Virus record (IMG/VR): IMGVR_UViG_3300048828_000662
Span: 1 to 45,979 of that record
Source of the DNA: a virus
Direction: 5' to 3' (one strand)
DNA length: 45,979 nt
A program made the position numbers and the translations under genes. How positions within the stretch are numbered: position 1 is the first letter of the stretch; each line of letters opens with the position of its first letter. Shown piece after piece: positions 1 through 8,000 of the stretch. A model generated the notes under the pieces. The model searched no databases. It was not told the origin of the DNA and saw only the letters and a program-made list of their open reading frames with translations.

Positions 1-822
1 GAAAAATCGGCAGTTGAAAGAGCGATGTTAGCAATTTCACAAATTGAAGTTGCAGTTAAATCATTTTGGGGTGACATTTATAAGAGGATGCCAAAACCTG
101 AAATTGGTAATGTCGGTGCGACATTTGCGGAATCGGAAGTAAGACACGCAGACGCATATTCACACTTAATACAACTATTAGGTCTTAATAATGAATTTGA
201 AAATTTATTAGAAGTACCACAAGTGAGAAGGAGAATTAAATATTTAGAGAAAGCGATTTCAAATTCAAAATCAGTTGACGATAAAGAGTATTTTGAGTCT
301 ATAGTTTTATTCTCGATGTTTGTTGAAAACGTTTCGTTATTCTCACAATTTTTAGTTATTATGTCATTTAATAAACATAAAAACAAATTAAAGGGTATTA
401 GTAACGCGGTTGAGGCGACATCTAAAGAAGAAAATATTCATGCTGAATTTGGGTTTGAGTTAGTTAATTTAATTAAAAAAGAAAACCCTGAATGGTGGAC
501 ACCTCAGTTAGTTGAAGATTTAATTATTGCAACTAAAGAGGCTTACGAGGCTGAGACTGAAGTGGTTAATTGGATTTTTGAAAAAGGTGATTTAGATTTC
601 TTAACTAAAAAACAAACAATGGAGTTCATTAAATATAGATTTAATGTATCTTTGAATTCTATAGGTGTTGACAGTATATTCGAAACTAATGATACATTAT
701 TAGAAACTACAGAGTGGTTTGATGATGAGATTTTAACGACCAAACATACTGATTTTTTCAATAAAAGAAGTATTAACTATAGTAAGAAACAAAAATCAAT
801 AACGTCAAACGACTTATTTTAA
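1..822 (+). CDS. nrdB: Class I ribonucleotide reductase small (beta) subunit, 5'-truncated by the window edge
   Basis: The beta subunit houses the metal/tyrosyl-radical cofactor that starts ribonucleotide reduction by NrdA and supplies dNTPs for phage replication. The frame is open from base 1 (EKSAVERAM...), and the first ATG at base 25 lies inside conserved NrdB sequence, so the gene starts upstream and 274 codons are visible. The motif ESEVRHADAY at residues 44-53 contains the E..H metal-ligand pair and the Tyr at the spacing of E. coli E115/H118/Y122. A second ligand motif, KEENIH, lies about 95 residues later. The C-terminus is Phe/Asp-rich (NDLF), as expected for the tail that docks on NrdA. 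nrdA follows after 30 bases, presumably in the same operon. The first metal ligand would lie in the missing N-terminal part. Confidence 0.93.
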   Translation, partial: EKSAVERAMLAISQIEVAVKSFWGDIYKRMPKPEIGNVGATFAESEVRHADAYSHLIQLLGLNNEFENLLEVPQVRRRIKYLEKAISNSKSVDDKEYFESIVLFSMFVENVSLFSQFLVIMSFNKHKNKLKGISNAVEATSKEENIHAEFGFELVNLIKKENPEWWTPQLVEDLIIATKEAYEAETEVVNWIFEKGDLDFLTKKQTMEFIKYRFNVSLNSIGVDSIFETNDTLLETTEWFDDEILTTKHTDFFNKRSINYSKKQKSITSNDLF

Positions 823-852
823 AAAGAAACAAAACAATAATAAAACAATAAT

Positions 853-2559
853 ATGAAAAATAGAAAACCTTTTAATTGGATTAATGAAGAATCAATAACG
901 TTTCTTCGTAGAGGTTATTTAAGTGAAGGTGAAGAACCTTTAGATAGAATAAAAACAATTGCACAACATGCAGAAAAACTTTTAGGTAAAGAAGGGTTTG
1001 CTGAAAAATTTTACGACTATATGAGTAAAGGATGGTATTCGTTATCATCACCTGTATGGGCAAATTTTGGTAAAGTTAGAGGTTTACCTGTAAGTTGTTT
1101 TGGTTCTAATGTTAGCGATAACATAGAATCAATATTATTTACTCAAGCTGAAGTTGGAGAAATGAGTAAAATGGGTGGTGGTACCTCAGGGTACTTCGGT
1201 AACATTAGAGGTCGTGGAGCTAAGATAACTGACAATGGACATGCTCCTGGTGCGGTTCACTTCATGAACTTATTTCAGAGTGTTGTTGATAATATTTCAC
1301 AAGGGGCGACAAGAAGAGGTCGTTTCTCACCTTACTTACCCGTTGAACATCCAGATATTATGGAGTTCTTAGAGATTGGTACAGAAGGGGCTTCAATCCA
1401 AGATTTAACACACGCAGTTACAGTGACTGATAAATTTATGGAAGAAATGATTGCAGGTGACGATGAGAAAAGAAAAATATGGGCAAAAGTAATCCAAAGA
1501 AGAGGTGAAATTGGTTACCCATATATTATGTTTCATGACACGATGAATAATAATGCACCTAAAGTTTACCAAGATAAAGGGGCTAAAATTTATAACTCTA
1601 ATCTTTGTTCTGAGATAGCTCTACATAACTCTGAAGATGAATCATTCGTTTGTGTATTATCTTCAATGAATGTGTTACACTACGATGAGTGGAAAGATAC
1701 CGATGCTGTTGAAACTATGGTTTATTTCTTAGACGCAGTAGTTACTGAATATTGTAATAAATTAGAGGAATTAAGAGACAATGGTACTAGAGAAGGTAAA
1801 ATGGCGTTTCTTTATATGGAAAAAGCTTATAACTTCGCTAAAAGACAAAGAGCTCTTGGTTTAGGTGTTTTAGGTTGGCACTCATTATTACAATCAAAAG
1901 GGTTGGCTTTTGATACCAGAGAAACCGCTAAACTTAACGTTGAGGTGTTTAAAACTATTAAAGATAAATCATATAAAGCATCCGAGGAGTTAGCTGAAAT
2001 ATTTGGGGAACCTGAATATCTAAAAGGTTATGGTAGAAGAAACGTAACACTTAATGCGGTCGCTCCGACTACGTCATCAGCATTTATTCTTGGTCAGGTA
2101 TCACAATCTATTGAACCAATTTGGTCTAACTGTTATGTTAAGGATGTTGCTAAGATGAAGGTAACTATAAAAAATCCAGTGTTGAAAGAATTATTAGACA
2201 CTATGGGTCGAGATAATAAAGAGACTTGGGATAGTATAAAAAAGGCTGATGGGTCAGTACAACACTTAGACTTCCTAAGTGACGAACAAAAAGATGTCTT
2301 TAGAACTTTTGCTGAGATTAACCAATCATCGATTATTAATCAGGCGGCAATTAGACAAGATTTTATTGACCAATCACAGTCTCTAAACTTAATGGTATCA
2401 CCTGAGATGCCGACTAAAGATGTTAATAAATTACTTATTGACTCGTGGAAGTTGGGGGTTAAAACTTTATATTACCAACATTCTATGAATTCGGCACAGG
2501 CATTTGCAAGGAAAAAGTTAAATCTAAATGATTTACAATGTGTTGCATGTGAAGGTTAA
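853..2559 (+). CDS. nrdA: Class I ribonucleotide reductase large (alpha) subunit, short form without ATP cone
   Basis: This is the catalytic subunit that reduces ribonucleoside diphosphates to deoxyribonucleotides together with the NrdB encoded just upstream. Hallmarks are all present: the redox cysteines C82 (SCFG) and C267, the active-site triad N250-L-C252-S-E254 (thiyl-radical Cys with its Asn and Glu), the radical-transfer tyrosines Y540-Y541 (YYQHSMNSAQ), and the C-terminal shuttle pair C563/C566 (CVACEG). At 568 residues it is well below the roughly 750 of E. coli or T4 NrdA, and the protein begins almost at the catalytic fold, so the N-terminal ATP-cone activity domain appears to be absent. 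No intein or intron interrupts the reading frame. The start ATG follows an A-rich leader. A strong terminator lies 27 bases after the stop. Confidence 0.96.
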   Translation: MKNRKPFNWINEESITFLRRGYLSEGEEPLDRIKTIAQHAEKLLGKEGFAEKFYDYMSKGWYSLSSPVWANFGKVRGLPVSCFGSNVSDNIESILFTQAEVGEMSKMGGGTSGYFGNIRGRGAKITDNGHAPGAVHFMNLFQSVVDNISQGATRRGRFSPYLPVEHPDIMEFLEIGTEGASIQDLTHAVTVTDKFMEEMIAGDDEKRKIWAKVIQRRGEIGYPYIMFHDTMNNNAPKVYQDKGAKIYNSNLCSEIALHNSEDESFVCVLSSMNVLHYDEWKDTDAVETMVYFLDAVVTEYCNKLEELRDNGTREGKMAFLYMEKAYNFAKRQRALGLGVLGWHSLLQSKGLAFDTRETAKLNVEVFKTIKDKSYKASEELAEIFGEPEYLKGYGRRNVTLNAVAPTTSSAFILGQVSQSIEPIWSNCYVKDVAKMKVTIKNPVLKELLDTMGRDNKETWDSIKKADGSVQHLDFLSDEQKDVFRTFAEINQSSIINQAAIRQDFIDQSQSLNLMVSPEMPTKDVNKLLIDSWKLGVKTLYYQHSMNSAQAFARKKLNLNDLQCVACEG

Positions 2560-2585
2560 GGAATAAAATAATAGTATTTTATGTG

Positions 2586-2618
2586 AAAAGGTTAGATTCG
2601 TCTAACCTTTTTTCTTTT
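2586..2618 (+). terminator. Rho-independent terminator after nrdA
   Basis: A perfect 11-bp stem, AAAAGGTTAGA / TCTAACCTTTT, closes a TTCG tetraloop and runs into a T-rich tail (TTTTTTCTTTT). It cleanly separates the nucleotide-metabolism genes from the baseplate operon that starts at 2658. Confidence 0.9.
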
Positions 2619-2645
2619 ATATTTAGATAAAATAATCTGTGTTTA

Positions 2646-2652
2646 TATTTAT
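2646..2652 (+). promoter_or_regulatory. TATTTAT motif upstream of the baseplate operon
   Basis: TATTTAT sits between the nrdA terminator and the gp25-like start codon, ending 5 bases before the ATG. The same heptamer recurs in most of the longer intergenic gaps of this window, always in gene orientation on the coding strand. It is the reverse complement of the core of the T4 late promoter (TATAAATA), so it may be a phage promoter element or a transcript-start signal. In AT-rich DNA chance matches are common. Confidence 0.35.
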
Positions 2653-2657
2653 GAAAT

Positions 2658-3119
2658 ATGGCGAACGGTAAAACATACGGTGTATTCTTTCCATTCAGGG
2701 ATAGTTTACAAGGGGACTACCTTAGATTGACTCAATCAACTGATGAGGAGATTAGGGCAGATTTACTACATTTAATATTAACTAGGAAAGGAAGTAGATA
2801 TTATTTACCTGATTTTGGAACTCGTATTTATGAGTTTATTTTTGAACCAATGGATGGACCAACATTCGATGCTATAAAAGCCGATGTCCGACAAGCTGTA
2901 GATAAGTATATACCTAATTTACAAATAAATGATATTACAATAGAACCTTATGTAGAGGCGGAACCTTTACCTGGTGAAATAAACTATGATGAGTTAGGTG
3001 GTCAAATTTTTAGAGTAGCTAGTGATAGTGCGGTTGAGTATACTGCAAAGTTAAGAATTGACTATACAATTGTTAGTGGTACATTTTCATCAAAAGATTT
3101 CGTGATTATAAATATTTAA
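2658..3119 (+). CDS. gp25: Baseplate wedge protein, gp25/GPW family
   Basis: A small baseplate wedge component of contractile tails, homologous in fold to T4 gp25 and P2 gpW, that connects the wedge to the sheath. The 153-residue length is typical. The middle of the protein has the family pattern: an acidic helix (EEIRADLLHLILT), a Gly/Arg turn (RKGSRYYLPDFGTRI), then a FEP..GPTFDAIKADVRQA helix leading into the I/V-rich beta strands. It is the first gene of the baseplate operon and is followed after 6 bases by the gp6-like gene, the same order seen in many T4-like phages. The ATG is preceded by an A/T-rich leader and no Shine-Dalgarno is visible. Confidence 0.88.
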   Translation: MANGKTYGVFFPFRDSLQGDYLRLTQSTDEEIRADLLHLILTRKGSRYYLPDFGTRIYEFIFEPMDGPTFDAIKADVRQAVDKYIPNLQINDITIEPYVEAEPLPGEINYDELGGQIFRVASDSAVEYTAKLRIDYTIVSGTFSSKDFVIINI

Positions 3120-3125
3120 TAGTAT

Positions 3126-4964
3126 ATGGCTAACCGTAAAATTTCATACACAGATAGAGACTTTCAATCCTTAAGACAGGAATTGATAAATTACACTCAA
3201 CAATATTACCCTGATTTAATAGGTAATTTTAATGACGCATCCATTTATTCGGTATTTATGGATTTAAACGCTGCGATTGGTGATAACTTACATTACCATA
3301 TGGACCGTAGTATACAAGAAACGGTACTTCAATATGCTCAACAGAAGTCATCAATATATAATATCGCAAGAACGTATGGGTTAAAAATACCCGGTAATAG
3401 ACCTTCCATCGCTTTAGTTGATGTATCAATTACAGTACCGGCTTTAGGTGACCAAGAAGATGAGAGATATTTGGGTACTATGAGAGCGGGTTCTCAGTTT
3501 ATTGGTGGGGGTCAAGTATTTGAGAACCCTAATGACATTGAGTTTAGTTCACAGTATAATAGTGAAGGTTACCCGAATCGTACTAAGACACCAAATTTTG
3601 ACGCCAATAATCGTTTAATAAATTATACTATGACCAAAAGAGAGGTTGTAGTTAATGGTTTAACTAAAACTTTTAAAAAGGTTATTAATAATAACGATGT
3701 TAGACCATTTTTTGAATTCTTTTTACCTGAAAAGAATGTTATTAGTATAACTTCTATAATACAAAAAGATGGGGTTAACTATCAGTCTCCACCTACATAT
3801 GATGAATTTATAAGTTCAACTAACAAATGGTATGAAGTCGATGCGTTGGCTGAGTCTAAAATATTTGTTGAGGACCCAACTAAACCTGCTGACCAACCAG
3901 GTATTAAAGTTGGGAAGTATATTGAGACTGAAACACGATTTGTTTCTGAATATACACCTGAAGGGTATTGTAAAATAAATTTTGGTGGTGGTACTACAAC
4001 ACCTGAAGAACAGTTACAAGAATTCACAAGAACGGGAGTTCCGTTAAGAATACAAGATTATCAAAATAATATTGGTTTAGGTGTTACTGTTAGGGCTAAC
4101 ACGACATTATTTGTACAATATAGAGTTGGTGGTGGTAAGGCGTCTAATATTGGTGTTGATACATTAACTCAATTTGGTACAACATTTTTTGATGTAAATG
4201 GACCGTCAAGTACAATTAGTCAAAATGTAATTGAAAGTTTAAGAACTAATAATGTTACCGCGGCAATCGGTGGAGGTGATTTACCAACTGCTGAGGAAGT
4301 TAGAAATATGGTATCCTTTAATTTTGCCGCACAAAAAAGAGCGGTAACGGTTAATGATTATAATTCATTAGTTAGAACTATGCCGAGTAGATATGGTGCA
4401 CCTGCTAAGGCTGCGATTACTGAAGAAGATAATAAAATAAAAATTGAAATTCTTTCATACGACACCCAAGGTAAGTTAACTGAATCGGTATCTAATACAT
4501 TAAAACAAAATATTGCTAATTATTTATCACATTATAGGATGATAAATGATTATATCTCCATATCAAGTGCAAACGTAGTGGATTTAGAATTTGACTTATC
4601 AGTTGTTATGGATTCGACTCAAAATCAAGGGCAAATTATCACAAATATTATTAATTCTGTAGATAGTTATTTTTCACCTCAAAGACAACAGTTAGGTAGT
4701 AATGTTAATGTTTCAGATGTTAGAAGAATCGTTCAAGATATTCCAGGTGTTATTTCATTATCTGACTTAAAGGTTTTTGGAAAAGTTGGGGGTAGGTACT
4801 CTAATTCGCAAACATCACAAAGATATTCTGATAGTCAAACAAAAGAAATAAAGTTAATTGATGATACCATTTTTGCTCAACCAAATCAGGTGTATCAAAT
4901 TCGTTTTCCCGATAACGATATCAAAGTAAGGGCTAAGTCACTTAAAAATGTCGACTTCTCTTAA
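3126..4964 (+). CDS. gp6: Baseplate wedge protein, gp6 / baseplate J-like family
   Basis: A large wedge protein whose dimers tie neighbouring wedges together around the hub in T4-like baseplates. The N-terminus (TDRDFQSLRQELINYTQQYY) and the following Asp/Asn-rich helical region up to about residue 100 are characteristic of gp6 proteins. The segment near residues 400-430 (RAVTVNDYNSLVRTMPSRYG) is the usual J-like 'vTv.DY..l...' motif, and a C-terminal alpha/beta domain follows. The length of 612 residues is close to T4 gp6 (about 660). It lies directly after gp25 with 6 bases between, consistent with co-translation in the wedge operon. Confidence 0.88.
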   Translation: MANRKISYTDRDFQSLRQELINYTQQYYPDLIGNFNDASIYSVFMDLNAAIGDNLHYHMDRSIQETVLQYAQQKSSIYNIARTYGLKIPGNRPSIALVDVSITVPALGDQEDERYLGTMRAGSQFIGGGQVFENPNDIEFSSQYNSEGYPNRTKTPNFDANNRLINYTMTKREVVVNGLTKTFKKVINNNDVRPFFEFFLPEKNVISITSIIQKDGVNYQSPPTYDEFISSTNKWYEVDALAESKIFVEDPTKPADQPGIKVGKYIETETRFVSEYTPEGYCKINFGGGTTTPEEQLQEFTRTGVPLRIQDYQNNIGLGVTVRANTTLFVQYRVGGGKASNIGVDTLTQFGTTFFDVNGPSSTISQNVIESLRTNNVTAAIGGGDLPTAEEVRNMVSFNFAAQKRAVTVNDYNSLVRTMPSRYGAPAKAAITEEDNKIKIEILSYDTQGKLTESVSNTLKQNIANYLSHYRMINDYISISSANVVDLEFDLSVVMDSTQNQGQIITNIINSVDSYFSPQRQQLGSNVNVSDVRRIVQDIPGVISLSDLKVFGKVGGRYSNSQTSQRYSDSQTKEIKLIDDTIFAQPNQVYQIRFPDNDIKVRAKSLKNVDFS

Positions 4965-5014
4965 ATCTATCCATATACTTTTGACAAAATCAAATTAAAA
5001 TTAGGATGAATAAC

Positions 5015-5021
5015 TATTTAT
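5015..5021 (+). promoter_or_regulatory. TATTTAT motif upstream of the 1,821-residue tail protein
   Basis: TATTTAT lies in the 71-base gap after the gp6-like gene, 14 bases before the next ATG. It is one of the recurring copies of this motif. Its presence suggests a secondary promoter for the long downstream tail genes. Confidence 0.35.
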
Positions 5022-5035
5022 CTTAAAAACTAATT

Positions 5036-8000
5036 ATGCCGAAATCAATTAGAATAAGAACAGAACCTGGTGTTGATAGAAATATTAATGTTAAAATTGA
5101 CCAAGATTTTGATTCGTTAGAAATTCTGTCTTTAAAATTAAGACAAGAGGATTTATACACACAGTTTTGTGCCGACTATGGGGTCGTTGTAGGTCGTGTT
5201 ATCGCCAATGGGGGGTTAGGTGTACCTAACGCCCATATTTCTATTTTTATACCTTTAGATAGTGTGGATGAAGAAGACCCGATAATATCTACACTTTACC
5301 CATATAAAACACCAACCACTAAAAATGAGGATGGGTATCGTTATAATCTTTTACCTTATGAAGATGAGTACTATGGACACAATGCTACGGGGACGTTCCC
5401 TTCGGTTGATGATGTATTAACACGTAAAGAAGTTTTACAGGTTTATGAAAAGTATTATAAGTATTCTGTAAGAACCAATGCGTCAGGTGATTTTATGATT
5501 GTGGGGGTACCGTTAGGTAGTCAAAAAATTGTTATGGATTTAGACCTGTCTAATATGGGTGAGTTTTCATTAAGGCCTTCCGATTTAATTAGAATGGGTA
5601 GAGGGGTTAAATCTCAATTTAATGGTCAACTATTTAAAGATTCTGAAAATATTGACTCACTACCACAGATAGCTCACGAAATAAAAGATATAGATGTTAG
5701 TTCATTTTGGGGACAAGATGAGATGTGTGACGTTGGAATAACTAGGGTCGATTTTGATTTATCTGACCAGGGTATTGAAATCTTACCTCATTCAACTTTC
5801 ATGGGTTCAATTACGTCATCAAATGATGATGAATATATCAAAGCCAATTGTAGACCTAAAAAAGATACGGGTAACCTATGTGATATGGTTGCAGGTCCTG
5901 GAGAGATTTTAGCCATAAGACAAACGATACAAGAAGATGAGAATGGTGACCCAGTACTTGAACAATACCAATTAGAGGATGGTGGTAATGTTATAGATGA
6001 TAACGGTGCTTGGTTAATTGACCTACCGATGAACTTAGATTATGTAACTACTAACGAGTTCGGGGAACGAGTTATTTCAGTTGACCCAACAGTCGGTATA
6101 CCAACTAAATCTAAGTATAGGTTTAAAGTTAAATGGCAAAATGAGGCGGGACTACAAACTCAAATAATGAGGGCCAATTATTTAATTCCAAATATAAAAG
6201 AACATTGGACAGGTGGCACCGCGCCTAATATGGGTTCCAATACCAATTTTATAAATAGAAATAAATCATATTCGTTTTCATTAGATTGGTCGGATTATTA
6301 TGATAAAGATTCCGCAATAAAATGTGAAGACACATTTTATTTGTTTGGTTATAATAAGGTATATACAACAGCGGCACATATTGACCGTTGGAAATACGGT
6401 ATTAATAGGGCGTCACATTACGGTATAAAAGAAATTTTAGACAAGTCATGTGCGAGTGAGAATAATAGGTTTCCAACAAATGATGGACAGCGAAATTTTG
6501 ATTTATTGTACTTTTTATTTAATATTCTATTAACTATCGTTACACCGATTATTGTGGTTATTTTACCTATAATGCACGTTTTAGCGTTACTATATCCAAT
6601 TTTTAGGGTAATAATTAATTTTGTTTTATGGATTATAAACAAGTTAGTTTATGGTATTTGTAAGGTTGTTGCATTTCTAAGTAGAAAATTAAAAAAGAGT
6701 GATTGTAAAAAAGAAACAATTACTCCATTACCTAAAGATAACCCATTCAAGAGGTTAACACTACCTATGATAACTTATCCCGATTGTGAGGCTTGTAACT
6801 GTAAAGAAGCGACGTTACCTCCCGCCGAGAGTGAGACTCTTGATGATATGAATGTGGTATTAGCAAATAACAACGAAAGTAATTTAGCGGATTTTGTTAG
6901 TATTGGAGCGTATGACGCACCAATTGAATGTAGGAATTCTACGCTACCAAATGGAGTCCAACTAGATGGTGCGGGTTCTAATACGCAGATTTGTAACTCT
7001 TGTTATAACGGTACAAGTGATGACGGTGCGCCAGAAAATTACAACATGGTTATATTCTCAGGGTATGACCCTGACGCTGAAATTTCAGGTCCAGGTACGA
7101 ATGATTTACCTCAACCAAGTAATAGGTGGTATAAAAGTCCGATTTCTTTACAGGACCCAACCCCCGGTAACCCTAGAACAAGAATTCCTTATCACGTAAC
7201 AGTACCTCAAGCGGTAAATTTAATGAATCAAAGGGAACGATATTTTCAAAATATTGATGATGGTGACGGTAATACAGTTTTTAATAATTTACCAAATCGT
7301 ATGCAAGTTGAGTTTACAAACAACCAATTCGCATCTAATGGTGTCTCTGACCCACCGATAACCGCTACTAGAAATCGGTATGAAGATATGCCTCTTATAA
7401 TGGTTACTGATGGTCAAGTCAATATGGATAATGGACAATTATTAAGTTTTGTAGACCCTGAATTGGTACCTGATGAAAACGTTAATAATACTGGTTTAAC
7501 AATTAACCAATACGGGTACCAAAGTATTGAGGGTACTATGACCCACAACTCGTCTAATTATGTTCAGGTTACAAATGCAATAACATATATGAAACCTGAT
7601 GGTAATACTCAGAATGCTGATATAGATTTCTACTCACCTGTTTCAGGATTGTCATATAATTTTAAAATGGGTCTTGAGTATCACCAAGTAATCGGAAGTG
7701 TTACGATAGGTGAGGCGATTGATATTATGACGGGATACAGTTCGAACCAAATTTACAAAACTAGGTCCATATTATGGAATTATTTGATAGGTAAAGTTAA
7801 TCAAATATTATGTTATAGGCAAGTATCACTACTCAATTCAATGTCTATTCAATCACTATCATGGACAGAATATTTTGAACAATATAAAGATTTAAAAATA
7901 TATTTCCTAACTAAGGGTGTTGACCCCTTCGCCCCAAGACAAAAGATGAAATTTAATATGTCTATGTTGTTTGGTAATACGAATTACTCGATAACTAGTA

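Noticed and set aside
25-27. ATG at 25 as the true start of nrdB
   Set aside because: The frame is open to base 1 and the residues before this Met are typical NrdB sequence; the gene is cut by the window edge.
853-2559. Intein or intron in nrdA, a frequent insertion site in phages
   Set aside because: All conserved motifs are spaced normally in one uninterrupted frame.
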